Assembly (NCBI GenBank): GCA_015143735.1
Contig: VKHC01000240.1
Location: 1 to 14,844, forward strand
Source of the DNA: Synura sp. LO234KE
Taxonomy: Eukaryota; Sar; Synurophyceae; Synurales; Mallomonadaceae
DNA length: 14,844 bases
Direction: 5' to 3'
Shown here: piece after piece, positions 1-11,100 of the stretch
Numbering within the stretch: position 1 is the first letter of the stretch
Layout of the letters: every line of letters starts with the position of its first letter
Translations under genes and position numbers: made by a program
The notes under the pieces: generated by a model
Database searches by the model: none
The model's input: the letters and a program-made list of their open reading frames with translations, nothing else
What the model was told of the DNA's origin: nothing

Positions 1-214
1 ATAGACAAGAGAGCGAAGAAAATGCGGTTAAGTAGGTAGATTTACATTATGAAATACCATCAATGACATGATGCTGCTCGATAAAATAGTGTTGTGTTGC
101 CAAAACTGCTATCAACCACGGTAAAGTCATTCAGCATGTTCTTAACTTTAGACTTGATGTTTTAAAATTTAACGCGAATTTACGGTTAAGAAGGACTCCA
201 TCTACTTGTTACTT

Positions 215-2015
215 TCACCGAGTAACATCGCCATCCCTATCGTCCTCGTCTATTGAACCATCGGCATCCGCACTTTGGGCGAGAGGCTGAAATTGAACAT
301 AGGAAAGAAGAAGGGATAAGACGCGAATACGCGAATATTACACAATAAGTGATCGCCACAAATACTGGACGAAATATCCGTTAGAGGAAACTCCATCGTA
401 CAGACGACTGCGATGTGGACGAGTAACCCACACGTCAATCTACCGCGGTACTCAGCTGCATCAGCTGAACTATAATTCGAAATTGAACTATGTACTCCCC
501 ACCCCACCTGTCCAGGTCCACCTCCCCCCGTTGCGGTCTTCATCGTCATCAGGGCGAACAAGTCCGTGTCAGGAGTGTGGGAGAGGAACACGAAGCAGAA
601 GGCGGCGATGAGCACGCCGAGCAACCAGCCCGCTGCTCACACATTCGTTAAATATTGTTCGTTACGTTACAGGGGCTCACATGATGGGAAGGATATCGAG
701 ACACGGCAGGTTTAGAAGCTGGCATATTTTATCGCTTGATTATGAAGAAATGACGCCGTTGAAATATATGCTCTGGTGAACATAGTAACACTGATAAACA
801 GGGTTGAATGTACATAGGTGTGCACCTTGATTAACCCATTCTAAAATGGGTATGAAAAGCAACACCAGTATTTACAGAAACTGCCGATACGTATAGAGTT
901 AATCATCGCATGGCGTCCCATATTATTTTAACCTTTGCGGTAGTTGTCCATGACATCGCCCAACTCACTGTGAAAATAAATCACTGCGACACACATCACT
1001 CACTAGCCACATCAACTGGGAAATGCCAGTAGTCTTGGATACGAGTGCAGCCCACCCACAGAGGGATCTGATCACAGAGTGGTAAATTAGCGCAACACTG
1101 GTGAGGAAATGCGGAAGTGTAAGGTTAATTGGGTTTGAAGGCGATACCCAATCTCGTCCGTACCATACCAGCAACAATAAGACGCCAAGAAAAGCGATGA
1201 CTTTCCCTATACCAGGGTGCTGTCCTTGCAGCTTGCTCGCATCTCTCCACAGTACCAAGCTGATATAAAAGCATGAGGACATGGTCCACTCTGAATGGCC
1301 GGACGGGAAGGACTGACTGGCGGTATATCGATAGCTCTTCCTAGAGTCTTCATTTGCTTGCATCCATGCGATGATGGAGTAGTAATTAGGCCGTGGATAC
1401 CCAGCTGTGCATTTTAAGTACAAACTCGAAATGCTGTGAAGCATATTTAATGCTATGAAACCGACGGTCGGGTCCCAAAAAGTACGGAACCAAAAGAAAT
1501 GTGTGAAAGACGAATAGTGTTTAAATATTTTCACGTGTAGCTTCCGCCACATTAAGGTGCGGATTAATAAAATAGTAAGCGGAATTTCGAGACAGAGCAC
1601 AGCTAGTAATAGACTTTCAACTTGCTCTTGGGGTTTATAAGCATTATCAAAAAGATAATTGCAGCAATTATCTGTAAGCGAGCGGTTGCGCAAACAACTT
1701 GATAATATAGTAGGAGAGCATTCGAGATTGTTTAAGAGAACTGGATAGCTATGAGTTGGACTGTGAGCTGTGAATTGGTATTCTTCTTTATTCGAAGATT
1801 CAACTAATCCAATAATTTCCGGAAGAATAAGAAAATGTTGCTCCCGCGCAGATATAGAGATTAAAAGAATCGCCGACAGTACAATATATGCAAGTATTTC
1901 AAAAGCACGCAATGCGTGAAGTCTTTAAATTAAATCATGTAATAGAGGAAGTTTGATGAAGCAAATGCAGCTTTCAAAAGAATGTCAATTTTTCTTACAT
2001 GTCTAATATCTTCAT
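215..2015 (-). CDS. PAP2-family lipid phosphate phosphatase, five exons, complete
   Basis: Exons in transcript order are 2015-1999, 1922-1169, 1067-1004, 632-508 and 286-215. They give 1032 nt, or 343 aa plus TGA. All junctions are GT-AG and phase-consistent. The family removes phosphate from phosphatidic acid or related lipids at the lumenal or outer membrane face. Visible motifs are KX6RP (K176, R183, P184), PSGH at residues 212-215 and RX5HX3D (R266, H272, D276), so all three catalytic blocks are present. The residue before R266 is Thr where Ser is usual. Six hydrophobic segments fit the family topology, near residues 13-29, 107-130, 156-175, 219-231, 246-264 and 280-295. The loop between the first two is Cys-rich with an NRS glycosylation site. 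The tail is acidic. The start ATG lies in a 17-nt first exon, because no ATG begins the frame of exon 2. Exon 2 is AT-rich and the later exons are GC-richer. The exact substrate is not determinable. Confidence 0.88.
633..1003 (-). other. Intron 3 of the PAP2 gene (371 bp)
   Basis: The donor GTGAGT follows the catalytic Asp-Val-Ala codons and the acceptor is a GAGCAG tandem site. Joining here gives the D-V-A-T-G-W-L-L-G sequence expected at the entry to the last membrane helix. No independent gene is seen inside. A short exon-like stretch near 930-968 has splice-like flanks, but including it would destroy the motif. Confidence 0.75.
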
Positions 2016-2152
2016 GATGACCGGAACCTATGTAGCGGCACCACAATACATAGGACCAGAATAAGGTTGAAATACATCTATCGACACGTTGTAGTTGAGC
2101 AAAAAACATAAACCAAACACAAAACCTTTTATTTTTTTTTGTCGCAAACGAG
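2016..2152. promoter_or_regulatory. Short shared promoter region between divergent PAP2 and WASHC4 genes
   Basis: Only 137 bp separate the two start codons, which face away from each other, so both 5' UTRs and core promoters must lie here or overlap coding sequence. The half nearest WASHC4 carries A-rich and T-rich tracts, including a run of nine or more T at about 2131-2140. No clear TATA box or other known core element was recognised. That this is a bidirectional promoter is inferred from spacing alone. Confidence 0.55.
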
Positions 2153-5100
2153 ATGGAGGATTTTTGGGAAGGAGTTTATGAGGAAGAAATTTTAGCGCAG
2201 AAGCGCCCTATAGATAGCCATGTTCAGAAAATGAATAATTTTATCAAAGATCATGACGAGAAGTTACGCATGCTTGTTTTGGAAAAAAACAAGTCGCTGA
2301 AAAATTTACCTGAGGTCAAGAATTTTCCTCTTGTAGTAGGACTAGAGAGAGATGAACAGCTTACAGCTGCAGAACTGATAACATCAGATAATGAAATGCT
2401 GCTCAAAGTAATCCCAGTTTTCGTGTACTTGTGTAATGAAATTCATGCACTAAAAGATATTGCAGAAACGAAGTTCTATGGGGCATTCTTGACTTTCGGT
2501 TTTGGGGACGAGTTTGATACTGCTGAGCTTAGTGCATCAAATTCTAAAGTGGTTGCGGGAAAAATTGAGAAAATGATTGGCTTCTTTCTTCCAACTTTGC
2601 AAGACTTGTCGAACTTCATAAGTAGATGTCAAGACGTTTTGAAGAATTTCGTGCAGCAATTAGCGTCAGTTTATAATCCAAGAAGTGCATTTTATCGAGA
2701 TGTATACAAAAACGTTCACGCAGTGCAACTTTTTGGGGCGATTGGAGAGCTTCTGACTATTCTCATCACACTAGATTGCCTTATTGATCAAAATAAGCCG
2801 TTACTAGAAGCGTGGACGTCATTCAAATGGTTTATATCTTCGTCTAGATTTGATTTGGAAGCACTCGATATATCTCCTTCCCACATGGAGAACATGGAGA
2901 AAATGATCATCCAATTAGATTCCAAACTTTTCTCCGGTCGGATCTTCCTGGACAGCATTCAACTCAACTTTGAAGTGCAGCCCTCAGATACAGATATTGC
3001 AGATGAAGTCTTCGTCAGCGATAATTCTACACTTTTAGCGGAAATGAGTACATGTCAACAACTGCTCTTCCACACCGCCTTCAAAACAACCTCAGCGCAC
3101 GTTTCCAAGTTGGCCTCTTTCAACAATATCAACATATTTCGGCCCGAATACGCTTTGCAGAGAAATGATGTCGTTGGCGCCTACGCCCTCTACGCCCTCT
3201 ATCGCTCCCTCCTGCCACTGCAGGTGTTGTTCCTGTCAACCCCTCCCCTCACGATCGCTTGTACCTGTATCCTGCGTTTACGTCCTGGACGCTGTTTACA
3301 TCGTCATCTTACTCTTCCCCCGCACACTCACAGACTGCTCCCGATGTAACCGTATACCGGAGCCTGTGGAGCGCTCAGAAGTTGCTCCCAGTGATCATCC
3401 TTTGCCAACAGGTACGTGCGCAGGTCTGTACCCATCGAGAGCGTGAGAGCAGTAGGAGTTGCGGATGAAATGAAATCGTCTTGTGGGGTCGGGGCGATGA
3501 CCCGTCTAAGTACAGGTCCACACTCAGATATCCTGGGGTGTCAATGTCAATGACCGACCGCCTCTGCGCGGATGTACAGGTGTTCTGGTTCATCCCGGAT
3601 TTCCTCGACCGTTACTGTCCCCTCGATGTGCCGCGGGTTGATCCTGTCGATCCCATGACACTGAGGAAGGTGAACCACCTCACCACACCACACCATACCG
3701 ACCAACCAATCGCCCCTTATCTCATCGCCCTCCGCCGCGCTGGCACAGTTGTACTTCGGGACATTTGACGCCTCTCTGGACCAACGGGCTGCCTCGCTCG
3801 AGATGCAGCTCTTGGCTTGGTCAATGCTCACACAAAGTAGCCTACAGGTGCAGTGGATTCCATGACCGTGTGTGTGTGCCCTTGTACGTCTGTCGGTCAC
3901 AGGACAGTGCTTTGTAGGAAAAGCACGTCGCTGCTGCTCTCAACCTCAAACACTGCACCTGCCCCACGTGCATCTACCCTACTCTAGTCTAGTGTGTGAG
4001 GTCACGTCTCAAACTGTACTGTTTGAAAAGCACATTTGAGTTCACCGTCTAGTCCACGAGTCTTCATTAGACCTGGAATTCTATTTGACTTGCATCAGCC
4101 ACCACTTGATACACCACTGGGTTCGCTCTTCCATTGACCTGTCTACTCAATTAAAGATACTGAAATAGGGGATGATTCTGAGTACTGATGAGATGCAAAG
4201 TCGATCTTCCAGCTTATAAGCTCAATAGGACATATTGTTGTTTTACCATATATTCATTCAATGAATACATCTTTTGTCCACTTCTCAATATGGTTGCTAG
4301 GACCTGGGTCGAGTGACACACGACTCGCCAAATGCGTCCGACAGTATCGAGAAGGTGAGGGGAGGAGATTGGGAGGCATGTGTCACGGTTCGCGTATCCG
4401 AAACTCCGGTCATTGCTGTAACTCGCCCTCGTCTTAACGTCGCTCCTACTTTTTAAACATCGCGTACAGGCGCTGAACGCCTTTGGAACGCTGATGTTGC
4501 GCGGCCATTACCTGGTGTCCCGAGCCTCCAACACTGTGGGCAACTTACTCGCCATACACAGTTACCTACAGGTGAGAGAGGCGCGGAATGGAATTTTGGT
4601 ACTCTGCCGATGCCCCTCCACTATAGCGCTGGGATGGGGTCGTTCATAGTACGCTGATCCCGTGTGCCTTCGTTGTCTCCACTGGTATCGACTGCGTCAT
4701 TATACAATGTAAATTAGTCTGAACCTATCCCTTCAAGCTTCCTAACGCAATCTAAAGTAAATCTATTCGTTCATGGCTTGTTTATACTGCTGCTGTGGCA
4801 TGGGAAATAACAGACGCCGCTGTCGGAGCGCGTGCTCAGGCGAGTGCGAGGACTTCTCGTGGCGATCAAGGGAGCGCAAAGTACCTTCCAGATAAGGGAA
4901 ATCGAAGCCTCAGAGGTGACGGGTGGCGGGAGGAGTAGTGGGTGCTCCTGTGTCGCGGACATGGCAGTGGATGGACTGGATTTCACTTCGCTCGAGCGAT
5001 GGGAATTGTGTTGACTTGAATCATTTGTTAGACTTGGTAGAAATCTTAGGATTTCGGACGTACTGCCATTACGATATTATGCCAGTAGCAGTTATTTCTA

Positions 5101-8100
5101 TATCATATTTGTATTTCAACATATTATATGAGTGGTCTCTCACTCGACCTTCTATTATAGCCGGTCAACCTATGTTGATATGTATTGTGTTGTTCCTTGT
5201 AATCGCTGCGGTCCAGGCTTTGAGGTATGTTAGCGCAATAACCGCCGCTGAGGCCGTCCAACTGCTGAGGGCGATCAGGTAAAGAAAATTATAAGGTGCA
5301 TGTCTTACACGCATGATTCATCGGTGTCATCTATACATGTGCTCTATCCACACCTATCCATTCATATCATGGACATTGTACCTGTTTGTTCAGAGTGCGA
5401 GTAGAAAGCCTTCCGCCCGAGATCGATATCATGGGAAACAGTCGACGCGAGACGCCATATGCCTCTTCGATTCCGTACGTGATCGCGGCGATGGAGAGCC
5501 TCGCGGGTCTGCTGGTGTCCTCGGACACGCTCACCCTGCCCAGGTCACTGCCTCTCTCCACCCGCGTGTGCACGCCCGCTTAACCACCCACCGCCAATGC
5601 ACCCACGCGCTCTCTCTTACCGTATCGCCTTACCATGGAATCAATAAGCACCATTTGGATTATTATTCTTAAACTAAACGAACTTACAAAGTGTAAAAAC
5701 GTCTACTTATCCGATGCCTACGGAACTCTCAGACAAGTGGTCATGTCTGTGTCCGCCGGTATCGCACTGTGCGTCGTCAACGTCGCGGATAAGGAGTCCG
5801 CCGCGCTGAAGAACCTCCTCGGGTACGTGGCGGGTCGAGTGGGGGATGCACGGGTTTAAGACGCACATCTTCATCTCCTTGACACTGTAATTCAACAACA
5901 TGGTTCCATGTCCTAATCATACACATGACAAATGCCCCGTGAGTGCAAATTAAAGACTTCTAAACTCACTGTATGTGAATCAACATGAATGTGGGTTAGG
6001 CGCTTGGTACAGTTGGCTAACTTTCGAGTGGATATGCTTCGGGCCTGCTCCCTGAAATTCCTATTCCTGAACTACACCCTATTGAGCCCAATGCTGGAGT
6101 CGGTCTATGAATCCACCTCACCGACTAGCTGCGCAGCGCTACAGTCTCTGCTTCACGCCTTCGCTGACGGTGTATCGCTCGGTGTGGTGAGTGGGAGCCT
6201 GATGGATCACCGGATCCTACGATTGGGGAAGAAGAATGCATGCGCAATCCGCTTATGAAGAGTTTGCAATAAGCAAACTGTCATAATATATTCATTTTGT
6301 CAGACATATGCTTTGCATTTGCAAGGCCATTATATAAATATATATGCATCTGTGTCGGCGTCTGTGTCGGTGTGTATGTCAGTCGGCGGCTCATCTTCCT
6401 TCCCCAAAGCCCCTCCTCCTGAGATACGAGAACTACTTGTACCGCACGGTTCAGGGGGCCATCGTTCAACCGCTTTGCAGGTTCGGCAATCGTCATCAAT
6501 GGGACTTTATCGCTGGCACTGACATTCAATTGGAATGTACGCTATCGCCTCTAATTTTTGGCGATGGGAATTTCTCAGAAGTAAATCAAGACTGTGATAT
6601 TTCTGTTGGTATTAGGGATATCGAGATGGATCTGAGGCTGCACGCCCACCATAATCACTTGGAAATGAAGCAAGAGCAAGAGGTGGGCGGGAACACAATT
6701 CTATTCATCCCTGGAATCATTCTCGACATCGCCTACCTTGATACAATACGAGTTTGTTTTATTGTAAATTACTCCTAGCGGAACCATCATCGATATCATA
6801 ATTATAATTAAATTCCTCTTCGTCTATTCGCAATTCTATTCTGCTATTCCCTTGTTGCAACGTAATTAAACTCTGTTTCCCTCCACAATCGCACGCTCGA
6901 GTGCCTCTATCCTATACTAATCGATATGGCTCTTGCTCCGCCAACCGTTTGCATGCGGTTAGTTGAAGGAGAATCGTCGACTTCTGGAGCCCTACATCCG
7001 ATTGGAACCCCTCAGGTGAGCAAGGACTTGTGTCGGGAGGTCGATGGATGAATGGCTGGGAGGGAGGGGACGAGCGGTCGCTGGTTCTCGTTTAAACAGT
7101 CCACTCCGCATCCTAACTTCTCACAACTCGTTGGCCTTGTATCTTGCTCAGAGTACTTGGTTACCAGTTACACATACGTCGAGATGTGCAGCACTACCTC
7201 AACGGCATCTTCTACAACCTCACCACCTTTGTGAGTATCATCGGAATCGAATAGAGCCGTTGGGGGGCACGGAATATTACGTCGATGGAGAGGGACAATA
7301 TTCATGGGAGTGGAAATACTAAAGGTCATGTGCTATGACTGAAACTTCTCATGATCGTTACCTGTCTCTGCACTCTCAACCGTATGACGGTTGTCTTTGC
7401 TTCTAATCTGACATCGTGGGTGTCAGGCGCTCCACGACTGGAGAATCTACACGGAGATGCGGGCCCTTGCTCAAATGAAGTACAAGCTGCAATTGGTCGA
7501 CTACTACCTCCCGATGGGGTCCCTGGAGCAGGGAATAGATGCCCTTCAGATCATGCGAAATATCCACGTTTTTGTTAAACGGTGAGACTCTTTCTGTTCG
7601 AAGCAGCTGTTCGACTGCACTCTCGCTAGAATCGATGCAATGTCCATACTTGTACCGCATCCATCAATTTCGTCTTCCGTCATTGAGACACCAGTACTAA
7701 CGCCGTGGTGGATGACCGACCGCTCTGACCCTGCCCAACCATAATTCCTTAGAGTACACCCGTGTCACCTCGTCTTTGACACTTGCCGTTACAGATTCAC
7801 ATACGATATGAACAGTCAGTACTTCGTGGAGTTCCGCACCGACAACGTGAGTCGCGGGCGTGTTGCTGTGACGCGTGGATGGCGATACACCCGATATCAG
7901 CCAAGATGTCCCTCGTAATAATCTGATCATATTGTTTATGTGCATGATATAGGCCTCGAAACACGTAAACACTGTGCAGCTGGAGAGTGTCGTAGGTAGG
8001 CTGTAAAATGCTATTAGAGTTTCATCTGTTTCAACGGCTATTTCATTGGAATACAACTTCAACACCTCCGCACGCCGTCTATTTATCGCTTGTTTCCTTC

Positions 8101-11100
8101 TTGACATTGCAGCGTCCCTGAGGCAGCATGGTCTGGGTGTTCTAAATACAGCAGTCAATTTCACCTACCAGTTTCTGACACAAAAATTCCACGTCTTCAG
8201 TCTCTTCCTCAACGACGACTACATCCGGTAAGTAAACTCAACGAATACCTACTTTACTCACCCATTCCTTCGTCGTCGTCATCCGGAGGGGAATATGGTA
8301 TTTCTGTATTTTTCAAAATGTAGTTTCCGTTGCTGGTTGGAACTGGAAGACTCCTGATGAACAATAACGATATTTCACTGTAGGCTTCGGTTCAATTTTC
8401 GAGAACCATTTCACACAGTTGCTGTTGATGTTGTTTTTGTTGTTTGTACTAGCGGTCACTTAAGCCGAGAAAGGCGTTGGTTTAGTAAACATAAGATGGA
8501 CCCTGACGTGAACAACCAGTACCCAGTCTCAAGGTGGGGCATACTCCACGATGTAAAGCCGTCGGTTCAGTGTTGAAGTATTCTGAAAATATTTCGCACG
8601 TGATCTGAGAGAATCTTAATCGTGGAAAATGCCTCCGTGCTCGGTGATGGTGTTACTTGCTCATCGGCCTCTCCTTTCTAGAGAGGGACCGATCACTAAT
8701 TCCCCTCCTGGTGTGTTTTTGGTATCCATTGATTCTGTTTGCTCAGGGCGATGAAGTTCCTGAAAGACATGCGAAGACTTGGGGGGGCAGATCGACGAAG
8801 TGGACTTGGATCAGCTGGAGACGACGTGGTGTCCTATTTGGACGAGTTCCGACTCCTGATCACTGAGGTATAGGTCGCCGTTTTCAAAATTAGTTTGCAT
8901 ATATTTCAAGTTGGAAACTTCGCCGACATCGTTGTAACTTGATACGTCATTGCCAACGGTCAGATCGGCAATGCGTTAGGCTACGTGCGCATGCTCCGGA
9001 CCGCGTCTCTGCGATGCTGCAGGTAACTGTAACTGTGAGAATAGCGTTAGGGCTGTGACGATCACGTTCGCACATCTTGAACCTTAATCCGTATTGTGCC
9101 GCTCTAAATGGATTGTTCAGACATTGGTTCTAAACGCAGTGGCTATTATCTAACCGCCTTATGGATTGTTAATGGGATTGCTTCCATAGATTTAATTTAT
9201 TTTTGTATATATGTAATTAAGTAACTCGCGTCAATTGGAAGTTGAATGCTATTTTTTCTCTGTACGGCGTGACGTCAGAGATACATTGAAGTATCTACCG
9301 GACATGAGCAGCGTGCCGCAGTTCAAGGTGAGCTCGCCTCCACAACTGCGTGCAGTCGGTCCTCTGTCAGCAGTCAGGGGAAACGCTTAATAAAGTACTT
9401 GGAGTCTGACCAAGTCTTCTTCAGGATATGCTGATTGATATGAGGGAGGAGAAGAAGCAGGCAGGAGAAAACAGTACTGTTGTACAAGGAGGTGTCGAGG
9501 AGGAGCAGAAGGGAGCGGTCTACGCGAGAGTCAATTATATCTCTGACAAGACGGTAAGGTTTGGTGGAGTGGGGTAAGGGTAGGGGAAAGGGTCATAGAT
9601 TGCGATACCACCCGCAGCTTGATCGATATGATGGCGTACACGCAACGCTATTCCACGACTCGCCACACTTTCCGAAAAAATTAACCATCGTGCAAAACCT
9701 CTCGCGGGCTTGAAGTCGTATACGAAAGCGTTTTCTAAATGTATAAATTGCACAATTTGCGAATTACCACAGATAGTACTATTGCTGCTTTGATTCGTCA
9801 TTCATATATATTATCTTAATATGTTTATTATCATCATATTAAAATCTATATAATACACTAAATTGCGAAATTGCCACGGTAATAGATGTAGTATGCGTTC
9901 AATCTTGTTTGGAACTATTCCGTTTAAAATGGACAATGTGCGATAAGTTTAGTCAACGAGTATTCATTTGGTCTGGAAATTATACTTAGCTTGCATCAGT
10001 AGTTAACTTATATCACAACGGGGTTCGCTCATCCATAAACCTATGTACTCCATTAAAGAACCCGAAATAGGGGATGAGTTAGAGTACTGATGAGATGCCA
10101 AGTCGATCTTCCAGCTTTTGAGCTCACTAGGACATATTACCTGTTTTTACCGTACATATTCAATAAATACAACCTGTGTTATGATTTTAGAGGGTGTGTT
10201 CATTTGCGCATAATCAGCATTCACCCTATTGACACTCTTCGTAGTGTTACGGAGGGAGACGTATGGGGCGAGCTGTGCGTACACTCGACAGTTTTGGATC
10301 ATGAAATACATTTAACAATACGAAGTGATTCGTTTGAATGTACTATTGAGACATGTTTCATCACCGTGTAAATTTCTTCTGACTTCGTTTTAAAACCGTT
10401 GTTTCTTCGCCTCCTGCGGGAATTTCATCCGGATGTACAGATGAAGGCTGCAGAGGTTCTGGACGACACGATAAGGGCCCTGTCCGCCAGCTTCGCGCTC
10501 GGCGAGGACTACTTCAAGATCCTGGTGAAGGTTTTCGAGACGGTCTTTACGGAAGAGAAACTGGAGCATCTCAAGGGCTTCTTCATGATTGGTATGAAGG
10601 TTGCCGTATATAGTATGAGTAATAATAAACCGGCAGGCCTGTGTGGCTTGTCAGGGTTTGCATTCTTAACTCTAAGGTTTATGCTATTGACGACCGTACA
10701 CCTGCCGGTGACTGACATACTCCCCTCCTTATGTTATATGGATCAGTTCCGTCGCTCACGGTGACATGGATAGACGCTTCGATACAAGCCAAGGATAACA
10801 TCTACCGAACCATAGGCAAGGGATTCATCAGGTACAAATAAGCGGAAATGTCTATCTTGTTGTGTCACCCGTCGTGTTGAAATTTTTCTCCTCTTGATTA
10901 GTTTCACATTATAAATGGTGTCATTGTGGAAGGTTATTGCAATTGAGATGATCCCCTCTTAATAGATACACGTGCTGGTTGATAGGCAGTCGACCTTCTT
11001 CACATACTCGCCTTGCTCTTGTAACCCTGGACCAGGGAAATGTACTTCGCGGATGATGGTTTTCCGTTGGGTCTTGCTTTTTGCTTGGCTGTACTAAGAC

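Noticed and set aside
928-968. Exon-like stretch in PAP2 intron 3, with a TTTTCACAG acceptor and a GTTAAA donor
   Set aside because: Using it breaks the D-V-x-x-G motif and loses the last helix. Direct joining of 1004 to 632 restores both.
965-1912. Reading the left gene as a 315-codon single-exon protein ending at 965
   Set aside because: It lacks an ATG start in that frame and loses the third catalytic motif. The five-exon model repairs both with consistent phases.
3547-3900. Minus-strand open frame of 117 codons
   Set aside because: Antisense of exons 3 and 4, which fit the family alignment and splice phase.
4119-4132. tRNA B-box-like GGTTCGCTC in the repeat, which would mark a tRNA-derived SINE
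   Set aside because: The match is imperfect and no A box was found at the right distance, so the origin is left open.
4188-4200. CTGATGAG in both repeat copies, suggesting a hammerhead ribozyme or a box C snoRNA
   Set aside because: The required GAAA strand and cleavage-site geometry are missing, and no box D follows at a suitable distance.
4923-5216. Hydrophobic frame suggesting a membrane protein
   Set aside because: It is intron 7 sequence running in frame into exon 8. WASHC4 has no membrane segment here and exon 7 does not enter in this frame.
7697-8164. A 155-codon minus-strand open frame
   Set aside because: It is the antisense shadow of exons 17-19, which encode conserved WASHC4 blocks in the other direction.
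9535-9801. An 88-codon minus-strand open frame
   Set aside because: It overlaps the end of exon 24 and the intron start, and its composition looks like antisense chance.
10090-10371. A 93-codon plus-strand open frame in WASHC4 intron 24
   Set aside because: It begins inside repeat copy B, has no recognisable motif, and lies between two well-supported exons of the same gene.
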